Below, in pieces: positions 51,554 through 59,754 of a DNA stretch of 64,000 nucleotides. The notes under the pieces were generated by a model. That model was not told where the DNA came from. It made no database searches and saw only the letters and a list, made by a program, of their open reading frames with translations. Origin of the DNA: JBHFEI01 sp041928815 (GTDB taxonomy: Bacteria > Pseudomonadota > Alphaproteobacteria > Rhizobiales > Rhizobiaceae); the NCBI RefSeq assembly GCF_041928815.1, contig NZ_JBHFEI010000001.1, positions 186,001 through 250,000 of the forward strand, written 5' to 3'. Within the stretch, counting starts at the first letter, position 1. Every line of letters begins with the position of its first letter. A program made the translations under genes and the position numbers.

Positions 51554-52519
51554 TTAGCGGAACAGCGACAGGATGTTCTGCGAGTCGGAGTTGGCGATCG
51601 ACAGCGCCTGGATACCGAGCTGCTGCTGGGTCTGGAGCGCCTTGAGCTTCGTCGATTCCTCGTTCATGTCGGCGTCGACCAGTCGGCCGATGCCCTTGTC
51701 GAGAACGTCGCGGAGGTCGGACATGAAGTTGTTCTGCATGTCGATGCGCTGGTTGGCGGCGCCGAGGTCGGCGGCGGCATCAGTCACCTGGCTCAGCAGG
51801 TCGTCGACGACGCGGATCATGTTGTCGACCGTCGCCGAAGACGTCGACGAGGTCAGCGCGATTTCCGTGCCGGCGGCAGAGGTCGTCGAGTTGGCGTTGA
51901 TCAGGTAGAAGTTCGCAGCCGTACCCGACGCGGTCGCCTGCAGCGCATCGGCGTCGACCGCCTTGGTCAGCAGGCCGTTGCCGGCGTTGTTCGTGTCGAT
52001 CAGCATCGACTTCGACGTGTCGTACTCGATCAGGCCGACGGTGACGTTGCCGTCCGCGTCGCGGTTGAACGAACCGACGAGTTCCTTCGTGCCCGGCGCG
52101 CTGGACGACTCGTTGTACAGCCAGTTTTCACCGGAGAACGAGGCGGACTTCGCGGTCGAGACGAGCTGGTTCTTGAGCTCGGTCAGTTCCTTGTTGATCT
52201 TTTCCTTGTCAACGCCCGGCTCGCGTGCGGCAACCAGCTTGGACTTGATTTCCGAGAGGATGTCGACGGTGGTGTTGAGGCCGGTGTAAGCGGTGTCCGT
52301 CTTGGCGGCACCGAGGCCGAGGGCGTCCTGAACGGCGCCGAGAGCCTTGTTGTCCGAACGCATCGTGGTTGCGATCGACCAGTAGGCGGCGTTGTCGCTG
52401 GAGTCGGCGACGCGGAAGCCCGACGAAATGCGACCCTGGGTGGTCTCCATTTCCGAGTTGATCGAACGCAGGGTGGAAAGGGCGGCGATCGCGGAAACGT
52501 TGGTATGAATGCTCGACAT
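51554..52519 (-). CDS. flaA: flagellin (first copy, probable principal flagellin)
   Basis: The protein has 321 residues starting MSSIHTNVSAIAALSTLRSI. D0/D1 helices are conserved (METTQGRISSGFRVADSSDN; MNEESTKLKALQTQQQLGIQ; ending ILSLFR). Position immediately after fliP matches flaA, the principal flagellin in Sinorhizobium; that assignment is from gene order. It has its own leader element and terminator. A 306-base AT-rich region upstream separates it from fliP and should hold its promoter. Confidence 0.93.
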   Translation of the reverse strand: MSSIHTNVSAIAALSTLRSINSEMETTQGRISSGFRVADSSDNAAYWSIATTMRSDNKALGAVQDALGLGAAKTDTAYTGLNTTVDILSEIKSKLVAAREPGVDKEKINKELTELKNQLVSTAKSASFSGENWLYNESSSAPGTKELVGSFNRDADGNVTVGLIEYDTSKSMLIDTNNAGNGLLTKAVDADALQATASGTAANFYLINANSTTSAAGTEIALTSSTSSATVDNMIRVVDDLLSQVTDAAADLGAANQRIDMQNNFMSDLRDVLDKGIGRLVDADMNEESTKLKALQTQQQLGIQALSIANSDSQNILSLFR

Positions 52520-52825
52520 AAGCGTGTCCCTCGAGTTACGAAATACAGGAGATTAGGGACATACCGGACTCAGATACTTACCGGTAATGACGGACCGGCT
52601 TCATGCCACTCGGCTCCTCGTCTTCGGTGAAGGAAACCAAACCCGTCATGTGAGGATGAAGATCGCAGCCAAACATTGCGATTTGCTTAAACGGCGGGAC
52701 GACGCGGCACCGGCAGCGAAAAAAAATCACGAAGCAGGAAACGCCGCGTCGCCACGAACGTTAAATAACGATATTAAATCAATATTTTACGGAATATTCA
52801 CTCTGTTCACCACACGCAGGGCGCG
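52520..52825. other. intergenic region upstream of the first flagellin gene
   Basis: These 306 bases contain the leader element at 52556-52606 and an unusually AT-rich stretch near 52755-52805 (AACGTTAAATAACGATATTA and following) for this GC-rich genome. The AT-rich part probably includes the flagellin promoter or activator site. I see no gene in it. Confidence 0.55.
52556..52606 (-). promoter_or_regulatory. conserved flagellin leader element, copy 1
   Basis: On the minus strand: GCATGA at 52606-52601, GCCGGTCCGTCATTACCGGT next, and CCGGTATGTCCC at 52567-52556. It ends 36 bases upstream of the start codon. The spacing between the two blocks is a few bases longer than in copies 2 and 3. Confidence 0.55.
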
Positions 52826-53569
52826 TCAGTTGAACGAGCGCACGAGACTGCCGACCATCAGGTTCCAGCCGTCGATCAGCACGAAGAACAGGATCTTGAA
52901 GGGAAGCGAGATCGAGGTCGGCGGCAGCATCATCATGCCCATCGCCATGGTGATGGTCGCGACGATCAGGTCGATGACGAGGAAGGGAAGAAGGATCAGG
53001 AAGCCGATCTCGAAGCCGCGCCGGATCTCCGAGATCATGAAGGCCGGCACGACGGCGCGCAGGTCGACCCGGTCGCCCTCGACCACCGTCTGCCCCTTCT
53101 CGGCGGCAATGTCGATGAAGAGCTGCAGGTCCTTGTCGCGCGTGTTGGCGAGCATGAATTCGCGAAACGGCTCGGAGACGCGCCGGGCGGCCTCCACCTC
53201 AGTGATCTGGTTCTGGATCAGCGGATCGACGCCCTCGCGCCAGGCCCGCTCGAAGGTCGGGCCCATGACGTAAAAGGTCATGAACATCGCCAGGCTGACG
53301 AGGATCATGTTCGACGGCGTCGTCGTCATGCCCATGCCGGAGCGCAGGATGGCGAAGGCGATGACGAAGCGGGGAAAGCTCGTCACCATGATGAGGATGC
53401 CGGGCGCGACCGACAGCACCGTCAGAAGGCCGAAGGTGCGCACGATCCAGGACGCGGCCGAACCGCTCAACGGCTGGTTGAGCAGATCCGCGGGGAATCC
53501 CTGGGCCTGCGCCGCCGCGGTTCCCGTCAGCGCCATCATGGCGCCTATGAAGGCAAGGATGCGAATCAT
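52826..53569 (-). CDS. fliP: flagellar export gate protein FliP
   Basis: The protein has 247 residues. An N-terminal signal-like segment (RILAFIGAMMALTGTAAAQA) is followed by four membrane helices. Family motifs are TSFPRFVIAFAILRSGMGMTTTPSNMILVSLAMF (residues of about 65-98) and GMMMLPPTSISLPFKI near the C-terminus. FliP is the core of the export gate with FliQ and FliR. It overlaps fliL by 4 bases and ends the flgB-to-fliP operon. Confidence 0.96.
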   Translation of the reverse strand: MIRILAFIGAMMALTGTAAAQAQGFPADLLNQPLSGSAASWIVRTFGLLTVLSVAPGILIMVTSFPRFVIAFAILRSGMGMTTTPSNMILVSLAMFMTFYVMGPTFERAWREGVDPLIQNQITEVEAARRVSEPFREFMLANTRDKDLQLFIDIAAEKGQTVVEGDRVDLRAVVPAFMISEIRRGFEIGFLILLPFLVIDLIVATITMAMGMMMLPPTSISLPFKILFFVLIDGWNLMVGSLVRSFN

Positions 53570-54084
53570 TGCACCACGAACGTCCTGAACATGACGTTGG
53601 TTACGCGCCCCTCGGAGCGCAGGTCAACCCGCTCCTTGATGTCGTCCTTCAAATACTGGAAACCGCGCGGCCCCTGGATCTGCTGCAGCGACACGGTCTT
53701 CATGTAGGCGGCGATGTCCTGGTGGATGGCTTCGGCGATCGTGACGTCGGGCGTGCCCTTGAACTGCAGCGCCACCTCGATGCGGATCCAGTTTTCCGAA
53801 GGGTAGGAGAGGTTGGTCGTCACCGGTTCGAGCAGGACGACGCCGTTCGCCTCGGTGGCGATCTTGGGGATCTCCGGCGCCTCGCCCTCCTTGCCGCCCT
53901 CGTGAGCCGCGGCCGCGGGCTCGGCGACGGCCACCTCCGCCTTCGGCGTCTCCGGCGGCGGCGCCACCATGGCGCCGACGACCCAGCCCCCGCCCGCCCC
54001 GATCAGCGTCAGTACGACGATGACGGCGATCGGCAGCAGTTTCGACGCCTTCTTCGGCGCCCCTTCTTCGGTCTTCTCAGCCAT
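53566..54084 (-). CDS. fliL: flagellar basal body-associated protein FliL
   Basis: The protein has 172 residues. It has a short cytoplasmic N-terminus, one membrane helix (LLPIAVIVVLTLIGAGGGWVV, residues of about 16-36), an Ala/Glu/Pro-rich linker and a periplasmic FliL domain (VLLEPVTTNLSYPSENWIRI, then RVTNVMFRTFVVQ at the end). FliL associates with the stator and supports torque. It sits between flgH and fliP. Confidence 0.93.
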   Translation of the reverse strand: MAEKTEEGAPKKASKLLPIAVIVVLTLIGAGGGWVVGAMVAPPPETPKAEVAVAEPAAAAHEGGKEGEAPEIPKIATEANGVVLLEPVTTNLSYPSENWIRIEVALQFKGTPDVTIAEAIHQDIAAYMKTVSLQQIQGPRGFQYLKDDIKERVDLRSEGRVTNVMFRTFVVQ

Positions 54085-54143
54085 GATGCCCCGCTATGCC
54101 CTGCCACGATCCCAGGGCCTTACGGCCCGGCGCTGCGCCGCGT

Positions 54144-54854
54144 TCAGATCGGCGAGATGATGTCCATCAGCTGCTGGCCGACCGGGGGCTGCTGCACCTC
54201 GGTCAGGCGGCCGCGGCCGCCATAGGAGATCCGCGCCTCGGCGATCTTCTCGTAGGAGATGATGTTGCGCGCGTCGACATCCTGCGGCCGGACGATGCCG
54301 GCGACGTTGAGGATGCGCAACTCGTGATTGACGCGCACTTCCTGGGAACCGCTGATGAGGAGGTTGCCGTTCTCGAGCACGCCGGTGACGACGGCGGCGA
54401 CCTGGAGGCGCAGGTTCTCCGAGCGCGCGGTCTTGCCCTCGCCTTGCGTCTTCGTGTTGGAACCGTAGTCGAGCGAGCCCTTCCAGCCGTAATTGCCGCC
54501 CGTCGAACTGCCGTTCGAGCCGATATTGAAGCCGCTGTCATTGGTGCGGCTGCGGTCGGTCTTGTTGTCGAAGGAGGCGCGGTCGTCGATCTTGATGTCG
54601 ACGGTGAGGATATCGCCGACATTGAGCGCGCGGGCGTCCTTGAAGAGGGCGGCCTGCTGGTCGCTCCACAGCGAATAGCCGTTGGTCACGTGGCGGACCT
54701 GCTTCGGATACATGGCGAGCTGGGGCGTCTGCGAATATTGCAGGCCGCTGCCGATCGGGCTCATCGATGGCGCGCGGCCGATCTCCTTGAAGGTCTGGCT
54801 GTCGCAGCCGGCAAGGAGGCCGAGCGCCAGGAGCGCGGGGAGGCGGGATTTCAT
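54144..54854 (-). CDS. flgH: flagellar L-ring lipoprotein FlgH
   Basis: The protein has 236 residues from the ATG at 54854, overlapping the motE stop (ATGA). The lipobox LLAGC at about residues 14-18 marks it as a lipoprotein. FlgH family segments are visible: SLWSDQQAALFKDARALNVGD, DILTVDIKIDDRASF and LLISGSQEVRVNHELRILNV. It forms the outer membrane L-ring around the rod. Confidence 0.95.
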   Translation of the reverse strand: MKSRLPALLALGLLAGCDSQTFKEIGRAPSMSPIGSGLQYSQTPQLAMYPKQVRHVTNGYSLWSDQQAALFKDARALNVGDILTVDIKIDDRASFDNKTDRSRTNDSGFNIGSNGSSTGGNYGWKGSLDYGSNTKTQGEGKTARSENLRLQVAAVVTGVLENGNLLISGSQEVRVNHELRILNVAGIVRPQDVDARNIISYEKIAEARISYGGRGRLTEVQQPPVGQQLMDIISPI

Positions 54855-55402
54855 GACGGCTCCTTGGCTACGCCCGCCTCGGCGGCGCGGGACATGATGT
54901 TGGTGATCGAGGCCGCCTTGTCGTTGGTCATCTCGCTCAGGATCAGGCTGGACTGGCGGGCCGGAAGCTTCATGATGATCGCCGCGGCGATCTGGGAATT
55001 GACCTGGTCCAGCTTGCCGGCGGCGGCATCCGCCTTCATGTTCTTGTAGATCGCCACCAGGTTCTCGTCGGCGAGCTTCTGGAAGTCCTCGCGCCGCTTC
55101 AGCCAGGTGCGGTATTCGTCGCGGCGCTGCTCGAGGAGCGCGATGCGCTTGTCGACCTCGGCCTGCAGGGTCTCGAGCTCCTGCTTCTGCAACAGGTAGC
55201 GCTGGTCGCGCGCCGCATCGGCGATGTTGCCGCAGAACTGCTCGACCTCGCTGCGCTGGCGGCCGGACGCGGCCAGCGGCACCGGCTCGATCGTGCCCTG
55301 ATCCTCGGCATAGGCGCCGGGGATCGAGAGTGCGGCCAGCAGCGCGGCGCCGATAAGGAGCGCGCGGCCGGTCCTGCCGGAGAGGTCTGGACGTATCGTC
55401 AT
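54851..55402 (-). CDS. motE: MotE, periplasmic chaperone of MotC
   Basis: The protein has 183 residues with a signal peptide (ALLIGAALLAALSIPGAYA, cleavage before EDQG) and a long helical coiled coil (LLQKQELETLQAEVDKRIAL, RRDEYRTWLKRREDFQKLAD). A single Cys in VEQFCGNI could form the intermolecular disulfide reported for MotE dimers. In Sinorhizobium MotE is required for MotC folding and stability. It overlaps both flgI and flgH by 4 bases. Confidence 0.92.
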   Translation of the reverse strand: MTIRPDLSGRTGRALLIGAALLAALSIPGAYAEDQGTIEPVPLAASGRQRSEVEQFCGNIADAARDQRYLLQKQELETLQAEVDKRIALLEQRRDEYRTWLKRREDFQKLADENLVAIYKNMKADAAAGKLDQVNSQIAAAIIMKLPARQSSLILSEMTNDKAASITNIMSRAAEAGVAKEPS

Positions 55403-56514
55403 TGCAGCACGAGCTCCGCTTGCAGGGCACCGGCCGACTTGATGCTCTGGAGGATGGAAATGATGCCGTCGGGCTTGACGCCGATCGAGTTCAGCCCGCT
55501 GACCAGCGAGCGCAGGCTCGATCCGTTGAGCAGCGCCACGGTGCCGCCGTCGGCCTTCGCCTCGATCGTCGTGTTCGGCTCGACCGCGGTGACGCCGTCG
55601 GAGAAGGGTGCGGGCTGCACCACCGTCGGCGCCTCTGTCACCTGCACGGTCAGCGTGCCGTAGCTGACGGCGACCTCGTTGATGCGCACATCCTGGCCGA
55701 TGACGATCGTGCCGGTGCGCTCGTTGATGACGACGCGCGCCGGCACGTCCGTCTCGACGACGAGGTTCTCGACATCGGCCATCAGTCGGGCGAGATCGAT
55801 GCCCTGCGGCTTTTCGACCACGACGCTCTGGGAATCGCGCGCCTCGGAGATGCGCCGGCCGAACTGGGTCGCGGCGTAGCGGTTGATCGCCTCGGCCATG
55901 CCGACGGCGGTGGAGAAATCGGGATTGCGCAATTGCAGCGTCAGGTTGGTGCCGTCCTTGAAGCGGGCCGGCAGCTCGCGTTCGATGATCGCCCCGTTCG
56001 GCACGCGGCCGGCGGTCGTCACCCCCTGCTGGACCGAGGCGGCGGTGCCCTGCGCGGCAAAGCCGGTGACGACGACGGAGCCTTGCGCCACCGCGTAGAT
56101 CTGCCCGTCGGCGCCGGAGAGCGAGGTCATCACCAGCGTGCCGCCGCGCAGCGACGCGGCGTCGCCGAGCGAGCCGACCGTCACGTCGATGCGGCTGCCG
56201 GGACTGGCGAAGGGCGGCAGGTTGGCCGTGACGAGGACGGCGGCGATGTTCTTCGAGCGCGCCTGGCCGCCTTGCGTGGAAATGCCGAGATTCTGCAGCA
56301 TCGCCCGCATCGACTGCTCGGTGAAGGGCGAGGAGCGCAGGCTGTCGCCGGTGCCCTGCAGACCGACGACGAGGCCGTAGCCGATCAGCTGGTTCTCGCG
56401 GCCGGACTGCAGCGAGGCGACGTCCTTGATGCGCGAGGCGGCCTGCGCCGGAAGTACGGCGGCCGCGACGAGCGACAGGGCGAGAAGAAGGCGGACGGAC
56501 AGGGTCAGGATCAT
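55399..56514 (-). CDS. flgI: flagellar P-ring protein FlgI
   Basis: The protein has 371 residues from the ATG at 56514, overlapping flgA (ATGA). A signal peptide (SVRLLLALSLVAAAVLPAQA) is cleaved before ASRIKDVAS. FlgI motifs are ENQLIGYGLVVGLQGTGDSL, NIAAVLVTANLPPFASPGSR and RLMADVENLVVETDVPARVV. It assembles the P-ring in the peptidoglycan layer, helped by FlgA. Confidence 0.96.
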   Translation of the reverse strand: MILTLSVRLLLALSLVAAAVLPAQAASRIKDVASLQSGRENQLIGYGLVVGLQGTGDSLRSSPFTEQSMRAMLQNLGISTQGGQARSKNIAAVLVTANLPPFASPGSRIDVTVGSLGDAASLRGGTLVMTSLSGADGQIYAVAQGSVVVTGFAAQGTAASVQQGVTTAGRVPNGAIIERELPARFKDGTNLTLQLRNPDFSTAVGMAEAINRYAATQFGRRISEARDSQSVVVEKPQGIDLARLMADVENLVVETDVPARVVINERTGTIVIGQDVRINEVAVSYGTLTVQVTEAPTVVQPAPFSDGVTAVEPNTTIEAKADGGTVALLNGSSLRSLVSGLNSIGVKPDGIISILQSIKSAGALQAELVLQ

Positions 56515-57008
56515 TTGGCCACCACCTGGATGCTGCCGTCGGCCATCACCGTGCCGGAGACGATGACGCCGCTGTCGATGTTGCGCACCCGGATGAGGTC
56601 GCCGATCGAGGCATCTTGCAAGGGAGAGCCGGTCGCGGAGATGACGAGCGGCCCGTTCTGGAAGACGAGGCGGACGGAACTGCCGCGCGCCACCGCATAG
56701 GCCTCGCGCAGGGAGGTGTTGAAGACGACGCGGCCGGGCAGGAGCGTACGCTTGCTGACCATGCCGCGGATCTCGTCGATCGAGGTGGCGTAGTCGCCGG
56801 ACAGGTCGGGATTGGTCACCTCGACCTCTTCCAGCCGGCCGGCGTCGATCACTTCGCCGGGATAGATCACCTGGGTCGGCACAACCGCCATGCGCGGGCT
56901 GGCATCCGCCGGCGGCGCGGCGGCGAGACAGGCGCCGAGCGCGACGGCGGCGCAAAGCCATGCGGGCCGCCGGCCGGCGGCGATCGATCGGAGCATCCTG
57001 TCCGCCAT
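56511..57008 (-). CDS. flgA: flagellar P-ring assembly protein FlgA
   Basis: The protein has 165 residues with a signal peptide (AWLCAAVALGACLAAAPPADA). The C-terminal SAF/FlgA domain is visible: VPTQVIYPGEVIDAGRLEEV, KRTLLPGRVVFNTSLREAYA and the final IVSGTVMADGSIQVVAK. It is a periplasmic chaperone for P-ring formation by FlgI. It starts 6 bases after the flgG stop. Confidence 0.94.
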   Translation of the reverse strand: MADRMLRSIAAGRRPAWLCAAVALGACLAAAPPADASPRMAVVPTQVIYPGEVIDAGRLEEVEVTNPDLSGDYATSIDEIRGMVSKRTLLPGRVVFNTSLREAYAVARGSSVRLVFQNGPLVISATGSPLQDASIGDLIRVRNIDSGVIVSGTVMADGSIQVVAK

Positions 57009-57014
57009 CCTCGC

Positions 57015-57803
57015 TTACCTCAGGTTCTTGCTGACCGTGGAGGCCATCTCGTCCGCCGCCTGGATGATCTTCGAGTTCATCTCGTAGGCGCGCTGGGCGG
57101 AGATGAGGTCGGTGATCTCCTTGACGGGATCGACGTTGGAGGCCTCGAGATATTTCTGCTTCACCGTCGCATAGCCCGGATCGCCCGGCACGCCGACGAT
57201 CGGCTGGCCGGAGGCGGGCGTCTGCTTGAACAGGTTGTCGCCCTGCGGCTCCAGGCCAGCCTCGTTGACGAAGTTGGCGATCGTCAGCTGGCCGATCTCC
57301 TGCGGCACGGTGTTGTTCGCCGTCAGCGCCAGGACCTGGCCGGAGGTGGTGATGGTGATCTGGCTCGTATCGGCGGGCACGGTGATGCCGGGGACGACCG
57401 TGTAGCCGTCGATGGTGACGAGCTGGCCGTCGGCATTGGTGTTGAAGGCGCCGGCGCGGGTGTAGAGCGTCTCGCCGTCCGGCGTCTCGATCTGGAACCA
57501 GCCGCGGCCCATCAGCGCCACGTCGAGATCGTTGCCGGTCGAGACGAGGCCGCCCTGGATGTGCAGGTTGCGCACGGCCGAGGTCTGGACGCCGAGGCCG
57601 ACCTGGGCTCCTTCCGGCACGATCGCCTGGTTCGCCCGGTTCGGCACGCCCTGGGCGCGCTCCGTCTGGTAGAGCAGGTCGGAGAATTCGGCGCGGGCGC
57701 GCTTGTAGCCGGTCGTGTTGATGTTGGCGATGTTGTTGGCGATGACTTCGAGATTGAGCTGCTGGGCGTTCATGCCCGTCGCGGCGATGGCAAGTGCCTT
57801 CAT
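57015..57803 (-). CDS. flgG: flagellar distal rod protein FlgG
   Basis: The protein has 262 residues, the usual length. The N-terminal axial motif (QQLNLEVIANNIANINTTGYKRARAE at residues of about 14-39), the FSDLLYQTERAQGVPNRANQ segment typical of FlgG, and the C-terminal EITDLISAQRAYEMNSKIIQ block are all present. It forms the distal rod. It follows fliE by 12 bases. Confidence 0.96.
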   Translation of the reverse strand: MKALAIAATGMNAQQLNLEVIANNIANINTTGYKRARAEFSDLLYQTERAQGVPNRANQAIVPEGAQVGLGVQTSAVRNLHIQGGLVSTGNDLDVALMGRGWFQIETPDGETLYTRAGAFNTNADGQLVTIDGYTVVPGITVPADTSQITITTSGQVLALTANNTVPQEIGQLTIANFVNEAGLEPQGDNLFKQTPASGQPIVGVPGDPGYATVKQKYLEASNVDPVKEITDLISAQRAYEMNSKIIQAADEMASTVSKNLR

Positions 57804-57815
57804 CGTTCCCTCTCC

Positions 57816-58151
57816 TCAGATCTGCATGCGTGCGATTTCGAGATAGGCGGTGACGAGCTTGTCGCGGATCGACATGGCGGTCTGCAGCGACTGCTCGGCC
57901 TGCATCACGGCGTCGACCACCTCGCGGGTGTTCGCCTCGCCGCGGATGCCCTGGATGGAGAGCGTCTCGGCCTGCTTCAGGTTGTCGACGACGCCGCCCG
58001 CCATGTCGCTCATCAGCGAAGCAAAGCTCTGCGGCTGGGCGACGCCCTGCATCATCTGGGCCGATGCCTGCCCGGCGGCGCTCCCGCCGGTCACGCCCTC
58101 GGTCGCGCTCATCTTCGACAGCGCGCCGATCGTCTGGATGGGATCGATCAT
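57816..58151 (-). CDS. fliE: flagellar hook-basal body protein FliE
   Basis: The protein has 111 residues from the ATG at 58151, overlapping the flgC stop by one base (TAATG). Family features are FASLMSDMAGGVVDNLKQAE and NTREVVDAVMQAEQSLQTAM with the C-terminal KLVTAYLEIARMQI. FliE joins the MS-ring to the proximal rod. In-frame sequence upstream of the ATG is a shadow of flgC. Confidence 0.94.
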   Translation of the reverse strand: MIDPIQTIGALSKMSATEGVTGGSAAGQASAQMMQGVAQPQSFASLMSDMAGGVVDNLKQAETLSIQGIRGEANTREVVDAVMQAEQSLQTAMSIRDKLVTAYLEIARMQI

Positions 58152-58570
58152 TATTGTGAAGCCTTCAGGAGGTCGATGGTGGCGGTGATCAGGTCGCGCG
58201 CCTGCTTGATGGTCTGGAGGTTGGCCTCGTAGGAGCGGTTCGCCTCGCGCATGTCGGCCATCTCGATCAGGATGTTGACGTTCGGCATCTTGACCATGCC
58301 CTTGTCGTCGGCCGCCGGGTTGCCGGGATCGAATTCCGTGAGGAAGCCCGAATCGTCGGTGCCGATCCGGTCGACGCCGACGATGGCGGCGCCGCTGGCG
58401 CGGTCGACCTCGGCCTGGAAGCTGATCGTCTTGCGCCGGTAGGGATCGGCGCCCGGCGCGTCGCCGGTCGAGCGCGCATTGGCGATGTTTTCCGAAACGA
58501 TGCGCAGCCGGGTCGATTCCGCCTCGAGGCCCGAGGCGGAGATTTTCAGGGAGGCGATCAGCGGATCCAT
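58151..58570 (-). CDS. flgC: flagellar proximal rod protein FlgC
   Basis: The protein has 139 residues. The N-terminal axial motif (STRLRIVSENIANARSTGDA) and the block PYRRKTISFQAEVDRASG are FlgC features. The C-terminus ends with MREANRSYEANLQTIKQARD. It polymerises in the proximal rod. Three bases separate it from flgB. Confidence 0.95.
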   Translation of the reverse strand: MDPLIASLKISASGLEAESTRLRIVSENIANARSTGDAPGADPYRRKTISFQAEVDRASGAAIVGVDRIGTDDSGFLTEFDPGNPAADDKGMVKMPNVNILIEMADMREANRSYEANLQTIKQARDLITATIDLLKASQ

Positions 58571-58573
58571 GGC

Positions 58574-58957
58574 CTACTTCCTCACCGTCATCAGCATCAT
58601 GCGATGGAAGGCCTTGACCAGGCCGGCGTTGAGCTCGTAGTCGCGCTTGATCGCGCCGGTCTTCATCAGCTCTTCCTCGATGCTGACGCTGTTGCCGGAG
58701 ACCTTGACCTCGGCGTCGTTGAGGAGGCCGACCTCGGTGACCTCCGCGGCGGAACTGCCGTCGGTGAGGTGGCCCGGCTGGGTGGCGGCCATGCGCATGC
58801 CCTGCTGCTGCAGGACGCTGTTGAAGGGCATGACGTCCTTCGCCGCGTAGCGGGGGGTGTTGGCATTGGCAATGTTGCCTGCGACCACGTTCTGGCGGAC
58901 AGCCAGCCATTGGGCCTGCCTCGAAGCAAGTTCGAAAAGCTGTATCGGTTGCATCAT
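58574..58957 (-). CDS. flgB: flagellar proximal rod protein FlgB
   Basis: The protein has 127 residues from the first of two adjacent ATGs (58957, 58954), with GGAG a few bases upstream. The axial motif is visible (VRQNVVAGNIANANTPRYAAKDV) with MPFNSVLQQ and the C-terminal SIEEELMKTGAIKRDYELNA region. First gene of the flgB-flgC-fliE-flgG-flgA-flgI-motE-flgH-fliL-fliP operon; the 242-base gap upstream probably holds its promoter. Confidence 0.94.
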   Translation of the reverse strand: MMQPIQLFELASRQAQWLAVRQNVVAGNIANANTPRYAAKDVMPFNSVLQQQGMRMAATQPGHLTDGSSAAEVTEVGLLNDAEVKVSGNSVSIEEELMKTGAIKRDYELNAGLVKAFHRMMLMTVRK

Positions 58958-59199
58958 GCGACTCCGTGCCTGTTGAGGACAAGCTACGGTGTCAATCTTG
59001 CGCGGGACTTGCTGGCCTTGCCGGTCGACGGCCACGGGCGATCGCGCGTCCGGCGGCGGAAGGGCCGGCCGGGCGCGTGGGGTCAAGGGAGGAAAGAAAA
59101 ACAACGCCCGCGCGATCATGGCGGGTTGCGCTCACAGGGCGCGGAACCGGCGCTTCACCGCGACGCGGCCCGGAAAGGCGGGCATACGCGTCGCAAGCG

Positions 59200-59742
59200 T
59201 CAGTTGGCGGCGAAGACGTCGCCCTTCGAGGTGACCATCACCCAGGCACCCTCGCGCTCCTCGAACCGCGCGAGCCTGCTGTTGTCCGGCAGCACGGAGC
59301 CGACGCGGACGATGTACATGCCGTTGCCGTCCTCGATGAGGGCGCGGCCATTGGCGACATGCATGAGCTTGAAGCCGGTCGGAACCGGGAAGGGCTGCTC
59401 GGCATCGGCCTGCGCGCCGACGGGCGGCGGGCCGCCCTCCAGCGTCGGCACGGTCGCCGTCGTCAGCGTGTCGGGCAGGACCGGCGTCGGCTTGCCGGAA
59501 CTGTTGGTCATCGCCTGCGGCGAGACGTTGACCGAGGGCGAGCCGATCTTGGTCGAGAGATCGCGCGTGTCGCCGCGCCAGAGTGTGGGGATCGAGAACT
59601 TGTCCTGGTTGAAGAAGGCGTACCAGGGAAAGAAGGTTGCGAAGGCGGCGAGCGCCACGCCGGTGGCGCCGATGACCATGTCGGTCACCGGCATCTTCTT
59701 GCGGCGCTTGCGCTGCTGGACGATGTCCCTGTCGTCGTTCAT
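59200..59742 (-). CDS. membrane protein of the flagellar cluster, unknown function
   Basis: The protein has 180 residues from the ATG at 59742; a GTG at 59751 in frame is an alternative. The N-terminus is very basic (QQRKRRKKMP), followed by one membrane helix (MVIGATGVALAAFATFFPWYAF, residues of about 22-43). The periplasmic part has a Pro-rich linker and a C-terminal globular region (FKLMHVANGRALIEDGNGMY, IVRVGSVLPDNSRLARFEER). The C-terminal pattern resembles small domains that sense or bind in the periplasm, but I recognise no family. It follows fliI by 12 bases, a position conserved in rhizobial flagellar clusters as I recall. Confidence 0.72.
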   Translation of the reverse strand: MNDDRDIVQQRKRRKKMPVTDMVIGATGVALAAFATFFPWYAFFNQDKFSIPTLWRGDTRDLSTKIGSPSVNVSPQAMTNSSGKPTPVLPDTLTTATVPTLEGGPPPVGAQADAEQPFPVPTGFKLMHVANGRALIEDGNGMYIVRVGSVLPDNSRLARFEEREGAWVMVTSKGDVFAAN

Positions 59743-59754
59743 CTCGATCACGCT

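Noticed and set aside
49008..52519. Flagellin repeats considered as a recombination-based antigenic switch
   Set aside because: Each copy is a complete gene with its own leader and no invertible element or recombinase is visible. Ordinary tandem paralogy, typical of rhizobia, explains it.
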